Below, one piece after another: positions 1 through 9,300 of a stretch of DNA of 64,000 bases. The translations under genes were made by a program, and so were the position numbers. Every line of letters begins with the position of its first letter. Within the stretch, counting starts at the first letter, position 1. The DNA comes from Haemonchus contortus (Eukaryota > Nematoda > Chromadorea > Rhabditida > Trichostrongylidae): assembly GCA_000469685.2 (NCBI GenBank), contig LS997565.1, positions 29,000,145 through 29,064,144 of the forward strand, given 5' to 3'. The notes under the pieces are model-generated. The model saw only the letters and a list, made by a program, of their open reading frames with translations. It was not told where the DNA came from and did no database searches.

Positions 1-169
1 CTGAGTGAGAGTAGCAATGGAACACAACGTGCATGTATGCTTGCACTATGAGCAACAACAAACTACAATCACATATCAAAATATCCTCCATCAGCACCGA
101 TGAAGGGCCAAAGTCTCTTCTCGATCTCCTCGCATGTTTCCCGCAGCTTTCCCTCCTCCGTTTCATACC

Positions 170-660
170 AGCCATTCTTAAAGGCACAGTTGACGATAAA
201 AATGGTTTCTGGGATTTCTCCATAGGATGAATCTGTGGCCCCCTCTTATACCACATCTGGCGCTATCATGTCTGAAAACGGCCTACTTAGGGCGTTATAA
301 AAGCTCAAGGATTGAATCGTGTGTATCCTCGGACTAGTTTCACCGGCATTGTAGACGCTGCACAGATCACAAAGGAACCCGTGTAAGAAGTTCAAACAAC
401 TTGTCATGACCCATAGCGGCAGTGAAAGGCAGTTTTGTACAGTTCTGGCTTGGTGTATTCAGCTCTTCGCGCAATTGCAACAACCGAAACCTCGTCCGAA
501 TACCTTTCCAAGTTATTGCCATCATGGCAATCTCGTCCAACCTCTATTCTCCCTACTTTTGAGGAGTCTTATTTTTCTCAAAATAGGAGAATTTTCTCGC
601 TTTTTTCACTACCAATGAACTATTCCCAATCAACACTTCCGCTCTTCGACCAGAAAGGGG
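170..660 (-). repeat. Dispersed repeat family D, copy 1
   Basis: Noncoding repeat of roughly 500 bp. On the minus strand it shares an ordered series of short matches with four other places in this window (about 11395, 13610, 29630 and 33880). These include an end segment of the form AGAAATCCCAGAAACC followed by AACTGTGCCTTTAAG, and a segment around GACAAGTTGTTTGAACTTC shared with the copy at 13610. No open frame is conserved between copies. It is probably an old non-autonomous transposon; no clear terminal inverted repeat or target duplication was found, so the boundaries are approximate. Confidence 0.55.
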
Positions 661-1085
661 TACCTCAAAGTTATCGCGAACTGTGCCTTTAAGTGTTGTT
701 TTCAAGGATTTCAAACTAGGATTGCAAAGCCGGCAGTTCTCATCTAATCACGGACCATGCGAAGAAGTCACAGTGCTTAAAATCTGGAGAGCACGACGAC
801 CATTCCTATATGGTGAAGTCGAGTAGCTGGTGTCGGCACTACCCTTGGACGAGCTTGGATCTGCGGACTGCAGTCTCGTCCTGCTGGAAGGACAACGACC
901 TTGAAGTAATGTCCTCGTGCGGCTGTCTATGAGTCTCGACATGTTTCTTTCCAGTAGTGAGTTTTACTCATTTAGTTAAGCAAATTGAGAATTTAACAAT
1001 ACTTTATTCAGCAAATTTCAGCTTTTCTCTTCGTAGGTCCTCGGCATTTGTATACCATTTATGATTGCATTGTGTTTCTTCTGCC
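661..1085. other. No recognisable feature
   Basis: No exon-like frame with splice sites, repeat or RNA signature was recognised in this stretch. Confidence 0.5.
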
Positions 1086-1116
1086 GACGAGGTTGGTAGG
1101 TGCAAACTTTATTCGT

Positions 1117-1154
1117 GGCCTGACGCTTCGACGCAATCGTCTTTTTCAAAGACC
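1117..1154 (-). ncRNA. Degenerate hammerhead-ribozyme-like motif
   Basis: On the minus strand the order is GGTCT, TTGAAAA, A, a stem GACG-ATTG-CGTC, GAAGC, GTC, AGGCC. This follows the hammerhead layout: the outer stem pairs GGUCU with AGGCC, and the inner stem II is perfect. The catalytic core is damaged: the expected CUGANGA reads UUGAAAA and GAAAC reads GAAGC. The 3' flank (CACCTACCAACCTC) is shared with similar motifs at 36338 and 52019, so this is one decayed copy of a Penelope-type terminal repeat or related small element. Ribozyme activity is unlikely. Confidence 0.4.
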
Positions 1155-1549
1155 TAACCGTAGCCCAAAGTTTGAGAGATGTTCTGAGATAGAGGTTGTG
1201 ACCGCCGGACGCCTTCTCTCCCTAGCGTTTTTGATGGACGGTTAGGGAGAATGAACGGAGAAACACCAGTGAGGGAAATAAACACCCAGTCGACCACGGC
1301 GAGACCGGTACAGCGAAACTCCGATTCAGTTACGATTAGTAACTAAGGCTCTGTGCGGTCTTTGTATAACAGCTATAGAACTGCACGTCCCATGGCTTAC
1401 GATAGTAGCTCACAATGTGGTGTGATAGGCAAGAAATCATTTATGGAGGATAGACACTCATACTGTTCGCACTGTTATTCCGCGCAAGAATCTAGGATGC
1501 CTCAGCGTTTTCCTGACGGAAATATCAGCTTCGTATGCTTAGGTTTCTC

Positions 1550-2222
1550 CCAGGAAAATTTAGCTCAGGACTTAACAAGCAGTACATCGTGATTCTGGTC
1601 AAGGAATGTTCAGAGTGCAACATCTTCAGATGGTCGGGTGTGAATCACCTTGAAAAAAGGGTTGACTGTGGGTCACTGGAGCTAGACTGTGACCCACTGC
1701 TTCTTCGATTCTGCTTCATAAGCAGAATTGAAGAACCAGTGCTAGAGCGACTGTCCATGGTGTCCTGTAGATACAAAGATGATTTTTCCATTGAAACATC
1801 AACAGTCCGAAATGGATGACTGTTTCCGACTGATAGACCAACAGGCGCAGTACATCTAGCTCACACGAGAAGTTCCACGTGATGTTGGCTTCCCTATCTG
1901 AGCACGCTTTAAAAGTGTCTGATGGCATAATCAATGTCAAGTGGTACAGGAAATCAGTCTCCAAAACATCTTGATTCATGCCCCAGCGACGCATCCTGGT
2001 GCCTTGAGAAACGCAGTCGCTGGGTCTTTCAGTACGGCTGCAAACGTGTGCACAGGTGCCACAGAGCGACAAGAATCTTTACGACTGGCTTCTAGGATAG
2101 CTGCTCCGAGCGGTTATACTGTATCAGAACATTGCAGGAGGGCTAACACTGAGCAATGGAGCGTGCCGCGTCGGGGCAAAGTCCCTCTATGTACATCATT
2201 TATATGTAGTCAGTCGGGCTAA
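1550..2222 (+). pseudogene. Penelope-like reverse transcriptase relic
   Basis: Broken reading frames align in order with the better-preserved Penelope-like protein at 7069-8844. A block with KECSECNIFRWSG matches KECLECSIFRWSG. It is followed by ISRIEEPVLERLSMVSCRYK, whose continuation KDDF sits where the intact copy has the catalytic YIDD. Near 1940-2110 another frame recalls the NILVH and LARTIALSNGY region. The expected GLAMGQ motif is replaced by unrelated sequence with a small inverted repeat (about 1667-1697). Several frameshifts and stops make it non-functional. It ends near a SINE fragment at 2266. The divergence suggests a much older insertion than the 5487-9176 pair. Confidence 0.7.
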
Positions 2223-2265
2223 CGCCGGGCTTCCCTCCTTTTCATGGTACGGTTGTAATGTTCAG

Positions 2266-2400
2266 CAATGGTACAGGACTCGTCTGGGAGGATAAAAACA
2301 CTGACTTGTAACCGACTGGCACTGCAAGTCATTGTATAGGCCACATACGCATTCAACACGCCACTACGATACTAAATAGAAGTCGAATGCGATCCCGCAA
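2266..2400 (+). mobile_element. tRNA-derived SINE, 5'-truncated fragment
   Basis: Carries only the body of the SINE seen complete at 17149-17447: the segments CTCGTCTGGGAGGATAAAAA, CACTGACTTGTA, GTCATTGTATAGGCCACATA and the GCCACTACGAT...GAAGTCGA block. The tRNA-like head with Pol III boxes is missing and the tail is lost in degenerate sequence. Confidence 0.75.
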
Positions 2401-4440
2401 CCGAGTTCCACCGCCATGGACTTTGTCCTTTTTACTATCTTCAGAAGCACTAGCCTTTCTACACATTTCGGCATGTTTCGGCCTTATCTTTGACTGATTC
2501 TGCTACTCTTTATTGTTCGGTAGCCTTCTGTACGGTCATTACTTGAATCACGAGAAATTTCACCCGGTCCTACCGCCTCCTCCATGCAAATGATGGCAAG
2601 TGGTATTGAATTAGCCTTCTCTATCTCATCAAAGATATTGGAAGCCTAACATCAGTAATTATGCATGTTGCACGAAAACCTACTTGTGCAACTAATTAAT
2701 AGTAAATGAAGTGGAATTACTAAACTATCTTACCTCAGATGTTTCTATATAATTTTGAGACACCCGTATATACCTTCAGCCTCCCACCTTTCATCTATAC
2801 TATGTCACAGTAAAAACGGTGTTGAGTAACAATCCTACAATATCATAGTTGACACCGCGAGATTGGACCCTTAGGATTTCACAGTTTTTTTTTCTCAAAC
2901 CCCTGCAGCCTGCCCTTGTATTTTACGAATAGTTCGTTTAATCCACAATTTCTCCCTTTACTTTATTCACTTTCCCCTTTATTGTTCTACCCTTGAGATG
3001 TCGGAATTCGCCAGTTTTCCATCGTCGGACGTTGTCTTGTGCGTGGAGCGACGGCTTAACATTAGGTAACTTTCGATTGAAGGACCCGATTTCTCGGCAA
3101 GAAGTACAGTAACACTAATCTCGGACTGCAGCCTCACGTTCTTTCTCCGACTCTCTGACAAAATAGCTGAAATGCCTTCATATGGAATTATTTCTGCTTC
3201 CAGTCCTTTTCTTCCATGATTGATTAAATAAACTTCAGTCCTTATTGCGTTGTTTCTATAACATTTCGAAGCTCCGACTCGATTATTACGTTTAACATGG
3301 CTAGCCATATATATCGTGTTTACTAACACAGATCTAGATTCCTTGCAATCACCAGCAGTTAGCCTCTTGTTAGATATTCATTGGTTATAGCTGCTATGAA
3401 TTTCGCGTGGATAATCCTTCGGCATTTTATGCGGCCACAGTTGTTGTTGAAGGAGTTTCAGAATGTAGAGCTGGACGAGAACAACCTCCAAGTCACTTTT
3501 TCCATTGTTGAATTGTTTAGAACATAAACAGGCAAAATTACTTCGAAATGGTCGACAAGAATATGTCTCAGCACATTTCTTGACATAGAGAACCCTCATG
3601 AGAAGACTCGCGGTTGCGATCGCGAATGGTGACAGACGATGGTGTTAATTAGTGATCTCGAGACAGAAAGCTTTTTGTTGTGATCCATCTTCTCTGACCC
3701 TTCTTCAGTCGTCTGACAAATGATGGTCCTATGTATCATCATTTCTCAGATGCAGGAAATTGAGGGAGACTGGTAGAGTTCGATCCCGCAAAAACCCTGG
3801 CATTAGCGGCCTGTTGCTAGGAAAGCAACAATGTGATTATCGTTAGAGAATGGAACCTCTAGCCTCATAATCGGTTTACTATCTAATTACCGACAGGACA
3901 TGGATCAAGCAGTGCTTTACCATTCAACGAGATTGACATAAAAGTTGATCAAGCAAAGGGAAGAACTGGTTCTCGCTAAGCTTTCTATGCTTTGTATTCT
4001 AGTAGTATCCCAACAAGTTGTAGTTGCGGAGTACGGTAGCACTAACAAAGAGGTCACGAGTTCGGTGCAAAGCAGTACGGTTTCGTATACGTTTACTTCG
4101 CTAAAACCAGCAGGAATTTTGGTGTGCAAACGTTCTACTTCGACATCTTTCATTTCTACTTGGCAGGAAAGTGGCACGGAGGCAAAATCGTACTACAAGC
4201 CTTCAAGCTCCACAAAACCAATGACGCTTCTGTTAAAGGCTTAGTTCACAATAATTTCAGAGTATCTAGTTTTAAACGAGGAGTGGGAGTGATCTACGGA
4301 TCTCCTTCACATAGAGTTCCCTCTCACCAAATGATCCTAGCCGGTTAGCAAAGAGGCTACGTAGGGCGTCTCCAAGTGGCGTATACATAGGGGAGCAAAC
4401 CGCCGACCAAAAGTCGCCAGTACCTGCCCAGATACGCTAA
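2401..4440. other. No recognisable feature
   Basis: Two kilobases with short random-looking open frames on both strands. None shows a known motif, a convincing splice pattern or repeat similarity to the rest of the window. Confidence 0.5.
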
Positions 4441-4441
4441 G

Positions 4442-5200
4442 ATGGCGATCTGCACTTTCAACGCATGGACAGTTGCATCGGAAGCGTGTATAAAAGACCT
4501 GATGATACAAGCTAGGAAGATCAAGTACAACGTCATCGGTCTGACCGAGGCGAGAAGGCGTCGCCCGCTGCACGTTGTATTAGGGACTGGAGAAGAACTG
4601 CGTAGGTGTCCTCGTCACGCACTCCTCGTCACACACGCACTTGGCCATGAATATCGATTCGTATGAAAGCTTGCCAACCCTAATCGGTATTGCAATTGAG
4701 AAGATGTGGCTCAACCTCGCACCTCCATTCTTACAACCTTTCTTGCCTACGCACCAACATCAAGCTAAGAAAAAGAGGAGTTGGGAGCGTTTTATTTTGA
4801 TCCAGAGAGGCTCTACAGGGAAGATCACACTTTCCTTAAGATCACGTCGGTAATTTCAACGCCAAGACTGGCCTCAGAAGAACACTGAGATGTTTCCATC
4901 GGGACTCACAGAATGGAATGGAACGAGCAGGATGAAAGGCTGTCCGGATTTATCTCGTCGACCCACACCATTCATGGTAACTCACAGTTCCAGAAGCCCT
5001 CTCATTAGCGATGGACACAGCAGTCACCTGGTGGACAGTTCCATGACGAAATAGACCACATCATTTTTAATCGGAGGTTCTGCCTGACTGACGTCGCTGT
5101 TGTTCCGAAGTTCTACACGGGATCGGACCGTCGTCTCCTTCGTGCTAGTTTCTGCTTCCCAGTGCGTGGAGAAGTTCAGGAAACGAAGCCTCAAGACCTC
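4442..5200 (+). pseudogene. RTE-type LINE endonuclease relic
   Basis: Translated pieces in shifting frames resemble the N-terminal apurinic-type endonuclease of RTE-clade LINEs. The order is a start block MAICTFNAWTVASEACIKDL, then QARKIKYNVIGLTEARRRRP, then GNSQFQKPS, then SPGGQFHDEIDHIIFNRRFC, then VVPKFYTGSDRR. The last motif is normally SDH; the catalytic histidine is replaced by arginine (near 5123). Frames change at least four times and stops intervene, so the copy is dead. The reverse transcriptase is absent: sequence passes from the endonuclease region to a possible C-terminal remnant split by the Penelope insertion at 5487. Confidence 0.75.
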
Positions 5201-5543
5201 CATCAAGTAACCACTTCGCTCCCTGAGCGAGTGAATGGGAAGATTCCGACTACGCTAGAAACCCCAGATTTCCCAATGTACGATACCGCATGGGCAGAGG
5301 GAAATAGGAAGTTTCGAGCTCCATCAACGAGCGAAGATCAGAGACACCTGCCTACTCCAAGAAATCGAATATCAGTAATGCCCAACACGTCGTGAGAATT
5401 TGTGGTGACTGCTGATTCCGAGCGAACTGGATCCTTCGAGACGCGGGAGACTCCACAAAAGCTTGAGCGAAAGAAATGCTATGGCTCATTAATTTTATAA
5501 GATTTTAATAAAACCTGTTGCCAAGATGGTAAATAGATTCTTA

Positions 5544-5583
5544 ACAACTTACGTTTCGGCGTTATCGCCTTCTTCAGAGTTGG
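5544..5583 (-). ncRNA. Hammerhead-ribozyme-like motif, left Penelope copy
   Basis: Exact inverted counterpart of the motif at 9037-9076: on the minus strand CAACT, CTGAAGA, A, GGCG-ATAA-CGCC, GAAAC, GTA, AGTTG. It lies in the 3' noncoding end of the left Penelope copy. See the right-hand copy for the structural argument. Confidence 0.6.
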
Positions 5584-5730
5584 AAACCTAAAGGTATCGC
5601 TATCCATCCCTCATTCAACAATTTAACTTCAAAAACCGGTTCCCTAGACCTAATGTTTCCAAATGGGCATGATAACCCTTAAAACATTTAACCCACCTCC
5701 AACAACGACCGGTCGTTCAGTCGACCGCCG

Positions 5731-7047
5731 CTAAACTGACCCATAGAGACTTGGGGTAGCTTTAGATGATATGCCCAATCCCTCCCGCCGTGATACCGGA
5801 GCCATATAAAACCCACAGAGGTCAGAGAAAGGCGCGAGTTCGCTAGCTACGGCTAGGCACTCGTCCTTCCTATTCATTTTTGGAGACCTGACGTTGATGA
5901 AAAACGCTTCGAGTGTTTTCCGCGCCGAAATGAGGGGCTCTCGTAAAAGAATCCTAACTGTAATTCCGAATGCAGCACCTTTATGGGACTCTACTCGGTG
6001 AGCACCCAAAGGGGTCTCCACCCTCGCTCGATTCAAACCGTCCAGATGTTCCTTTACCCTAACGCACAGAGGTCGCCCAGTCTCCCCTATATATTCTTCC
6101 TCGCATAGGTTGCAGGTGATCAGGTAGATCACGCCTGGTGTCATGCAGTCACCCTCCTGTCCATTAGGGCAGATGACGCAATTGGGGGTAAGGCAAATTC
6201 GATCGTAGCAGCGGTTTCGAACCAGCCGCTGCTTAAGATTTTCGGGTGGGATCTCGACCACACGTACCATGTCCTTTAGGCCGCATCTGTGCAGCGCCGC
6301 CCTTATTTCACAGCTTACACCATCACTAATATAAGGGATACAGAAGGCTACTTTATCCAAACTATCGATGACGGGGCCACGTTGTTCCTTTTTACATGAT
6401 CCATAACTGTTTTTAGGAGCTAGAGGGTAACCATTGGAAAGTGCGATCGTTCTTGCAAGCTCCATAGATTCAGTTTTCTCCTGCCTTCCGGATGACACCA
6501 ATGTCGCCGTTTTAAACATGTTACTTGTGATAGCTCGCTTCGTTTTGAAGGGATGCGCCGAATTGAAGTGTACCAATATGTTTTTGCTACTGGGTTTTCG
6601 ATACCATTTGGTACGGTAAAAACCCCCTTCAAGCTTGACTTGTGTATTAAGGAAAGGAAGCCAGTCATCTTTTGGCTTCTCACGTGTGAATTTAATGTTT
6701 TCTGCTTGTCTGTTAAGCAGATCATAACACGTGTCCATTTCCTCTTCCGTAGAACAGACGACAAAACAGTCGTCTATGTAGCGGCAGTACACAATAGGCC
6801 GGCGATCCAGTAACGGCTTTTCTATTTTGGACATATAGGCTATGGCCAGTACGGGTGCCAACCGCTGCCCCATGGCCAGTCCCCTGATCTGCCTATAATA
6901 TTGCCCGGACCACCTAAAAATGGAGCACTCAAGACACTCTTTTATCAAAACCATTATCTGGGCGATGGTAAGGCCATAGGTGTTTACCGATGATTCATAT
7001 TCAATGAGCAGCTCCAGAATGGCCTGCATAGCATCATTATTGGACAC
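5731..7047 (-). pseudogene. Penelope-like RT/GIY-YIG polyprotein, 5'-truncated left copy
   Basis: Encodes the C-terminal part of a Penelope-like protein, beginning just after reverse-transcriptase motif A (the first residues are SNNDAMQAILELL; the catalytic aspartate of motif A lies upstream and is absent). It keeps GLAMGQRLAPVLA, the YIDD box, the cysteine cluster CLTPNCVICPNGQEGDC and the GIY-YIG endonuclease (VIYLITCNLC, EEYIGETGRPL). The first codon is GTG, not ATG, because the frame is open at the truncation joint. The stop codon of the right copy (TAG) reads TTG here, so the frame runs about 15 residues further. The amino-acid sequence is otherwise virtually identical to the right copy, implying recent or simultaneous insertion. 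It cannot make an active reverse transcriptase. Confidence 0.85.
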
Positions 7048-7068
7048 GTTGGTGTAAAGGGATGTAAT

Positions 7069-8844
7069 AAAATATCGGTTAGCGATAAGGGAGGGGAGTT
7101 TGTGGTGTTGCCTCGGGAATTAGATCGCGCAATAACGCGTCTACATCTAGAGGACGAGACTCTTTACAGACCGTCTTCTTTGGAGGAGTTTAATAAGCAA
7201 TATCGGCGACTTAACAAGGTGTGGGTTGAAACAGTGCGATCTTCGAAACTACCAAAAACGGTAGGTACGCGGTTAAAGTTGGATCTCCCTATCTGCCCAG
7301 TTCTTTACACACTCATCAAAACACACAAGCTTTCCCAGGCCACCTTAACATCAACTAATCCGACAGACTACCGGGTACGGCCAATAATAAGCGGTGTAGG
7401 GGGCCCTACGGACAGAATTTCGTGGCTATTAAACCTGGTCTTAGTACAGCTGCTACAATATATACCTGCACACCTCACCAACACTAATATGTTCCTCGAC
7501 AAATTGCGGGCGGCTAGTTTAAGACCCAATTACGTCATGGAATCTTTCGATGTTACATCCCTTTACACCAACGTGTCCAATAATGATGCTATGCAGGCCA
7601 TTCTGGAGCTGCTCATTGAATATGAATCATCGGTAAACACCTATGGCCTTACCATCGCCCAGATAATGGTTTTGATAAAAGAGTGTCTTGAGTGCTCCAT
7701 TTTTAGGTGGTCCGGGCAATATTATAGGCAGATCAGGGGACTGGCCATGGGGCAGCGGTTGGCACCCGTACTGGCCATAGCCTATATGTCCAAAATAGAA
7801 AAGCCGTTACTGGATCGCCGGCCTATTGTGTACTGCCGCTACATAGACGACTGTTTTGTCGTCTGTTCTACGGAAGAGGAAATGGACACGTGTTATGATC
7901 TGCTTAACAGACAAGCAGAAAACATTAAATTCACACGTGAGAAGCCAAAAGATGACTGGCTTCCTTTCCTTAATACACAAGTCAAGCTTGAAGGGGGTTT
8001 TTACCGTACCAAATGGTATCGAAAACCCAGTAGCAAAAACATATTGGTACACTTCAATTCGGCGCATCCCTTCAAAACGAAGCGAGCTATCACAAGTAAC
8101 ATGTTTAAAACGGCGACATTGGTGTCATCCGGAAGGCAGGAGAAAACTGAATCTATGGAGCTTGCAAGAACGATCGCACTTTCCAATGGTTACCCTCTAG
8201 CTCCTAAAAACAGTTATGGATCATGTAAAAAGGAACAACGTGGCCCCGTCATCGATAGTTTGGATAAAGTAGCCTTCTGTATCCCTTATATTAGTGATGG
8301 TGTAAGCTGTGAAATAAGGGCGGCGCTGCACAGATGCGGCCTAAAGGACATGGTACGTGTGGTCGAGATCCCACCCGAAAATCTTAAGCAGCGGCTGGTT
8401 CGAAACCGCTGCTACGATCGAATTTGCCTTACCCCCAATTGCGTCATCTGCCCTAATGGACAGGAGGGTGACTGCATGACACCAGGCGTGATCTACCTGA
8501 TCACCTGCAACCTATGCGAGGAAGAATATATAGGGGAGACTGGGCGACCTCTGTGCGTTAGGGTAAAGGAACATCTGGACGGTTTGAATCGAGCGAGGGT
8601 GGAGACCCCTTTGGGTGCTCACCGAGTAGAGTCCCATAAAGGTGCTGCATTCGGAATTACAGTTAGGATTCTTTTACGAGAGCCCCTCATTTCGGCGCGG
8701 AAAACACTCGAAGCGTTTTTCATCAACGTCAGGTCTCCAAAAATGAATAGGAAGGACGAGTGCCTAGCCGTAGCTAGCGAACTCGCGCCTTTCTCTGACC
8801 TCTGTGGGTTTTATATGGCTCCGGTATCACGGCGGGAGGGATAG
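7069..8844 (+). CDS. Penelope-like RT with GIY-YIG endonuclease, 5'-partial
   Basis: A single open frame of about 590 codons, with no ATG at its left end because the element is truncated at about 7067; the preserved N-terminal side reads SDKGGEFVVLPRELD. Order of domains: N-terminal region with RPIISGVGGPTDRISW, motif A FDVTSLYTNV (about 7543), GLAMGQRLAPVLA (about 7738), catalytic YIDD (7840-7851), thumb region, a CxxxxCxxC-type cluster (about 8430), then a GIY-YIG nuclease with VIYLITC, YIGETGRP and an EH pair (about 8488-8575). This is the canonical Penelope layout, in which the RT and GIY-YIG nuclease copy the element into chromosomal DNA. All recognisable catalytic motifs look intact; what is missing is the extreme N-terminus and the upstream promoter or terminal repeat. 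Probably not expressed on its own. Confidence 0.9.
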   Translation, partial: KISVSDKGGEFVVLPRELDRAITRLHLEDETLYRPSSLEEFNKQYRRLNKVWVETVRSSKLPKTVGTRLKLDLPICPVLYTLIKTHKLSQATLTSTNPTDYRVRPIISGVGGPTDRISWLLNLVLVQLLQYIPAHLTNTNMFLDKLRAASLRPNYVMESFDVTSLYTNVSNNDAMQAILELLIEYESSVNTYGLTIAQIMVLIKECLECSIFRWSGQYYRQIRGLAMGQRLAPVLAIAYMSKIEKPLLDRRPIVYCRYIDDCFVVCSTEEEMDTCYDLLNRQAENIKFTREKPKDDWLPFLNTQVKLEGGFYRTKWYRKPSSKNILVHFNSAHPFKTKRAITSNMFKTATLVSSGRQEKTESMELARTIALSNGYPLAPKNSYGSCKKEQRGPVIDSLDKVAFCIPYISDGVSCEIRAALHRCGLKDMVRVVEIPPENLKQRLVRNRCYDRICLTPNCVICPNGQEGDCMTPGVIYLITCNLCEEEYIGETGRPLCVRVKEHLDGLNRARVETPLGAHRVESHKGAAFGITVRILLREPLISARKTLEAFFINVRSPKMNRKDECLAVASELAPFSDLCGFYMAPVSRREG

Positions 8845-9036
8845 GGCATATCATCTAAAGCTACCCCAAGTCTCTATGGGTCAGTTTAGCGGCGGTCGAC
8901 TGAACGACCGGTCGTTGTTGGAGGTGGGTTAAATGTTTTAAGGGTTATCATGCCCATTTGGAAACATTAGGTCTAGGGAACCGGTTTTTGAAGTTAAATT
9001 GTTGAATGAGGGATGGATAGCGATACCTTTAGGTTT

Positions 9037-9076
9037 CCAACTCTGAAGAAGGCGATAACGCCGAAACGTAAGTTGT
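9037..9076 (+). ncRNA. Hammerhead-ribozyme-like motif, right Penelope copy
   Basis: In the 3' noncoding end of the element: outer stem CAACT (9038-9042) pairs with AGTTG (9071-9075). Between them lie CTGAAGA, one extra A, stem II GGCG-ATAA-CGCC, GAAAC and GTA. Penelope-like elements are known to carry hammerhead motifs with a very short stem III in their terminal repeats, and GAAAC-GUA fits that form (A-U and C-G pairs, cleavage after UA). The extra A between the core and stem II departs from the textbook motif, so activity is not certain. Confidence 0.65.
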
Positions 9077-9176
9077 TAAGAATCTATTTACCATCTTGGC
9101 AACAGGTTTTATTAAAATCTTATAAAATTAATGCAAAGCCATGCCAAGATTTATCGAGAGTCGAACATGGACGCTT

Positions 9177-9300
9177 ATGCTATGGCTCATGTCTCTCGAG
9201 CGAAGACGATCTGCTGAAGACGGGCTGCTCTGGCTCGCGACAGGAACGGCTGGAGACATTACCCGCACCCAGTAGAGGATATCGAAGATCATCGGTATGC
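9177..9300 (+). pseudogene. Possible RTE C-terminal remnant
   Basis: Right of the Penelope insertion a short frame reads RDRNGWRHYPHPVEDIEDHR, resembling the extreme C-terminus of RTE-type LINE proteins (a tryptophan-rich stretch followed by an acidic tail). With the endonuclease relic at 4442-5200 it suggests one internally deleted RTE copy that was the target of the Penelope insertion. No RT core remains. Confidence 0.45.

Larger units (their letters stand above)
5487..9176. mobile_element. Head-to-head pair of truncated Penelope-like elements
   Basis: Two copies of one Penelope-like retroelement lie in opposite orientation. The arms 5487-7067 and 7553-9133 are near-perfect reverse complements about a fixed axis (paired positions sum to 14620). 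The 485 bp between them (7068-7552) is extra 5' sequence present only in the right copy. The whole is flanked by the direct repeat ATGCTATGGCTCAT at 5476-5489 and 9177-9190, consistent with a target duplication, although 43 bp of unexplained sequence (9134-9176) separate the right arm from it. The target was an RTE relic. Inverted, 5'-truncated joined copies are a known outcome of Penelope-like insertion. Confidence 0.85.

Noticed and set aside
5731..7047. 438-codon frame as an independent intact gene
   Set aside because: It is the truncated inverted copy of the Penelope protein on the right, lacks RT motif A and has no ATG start.
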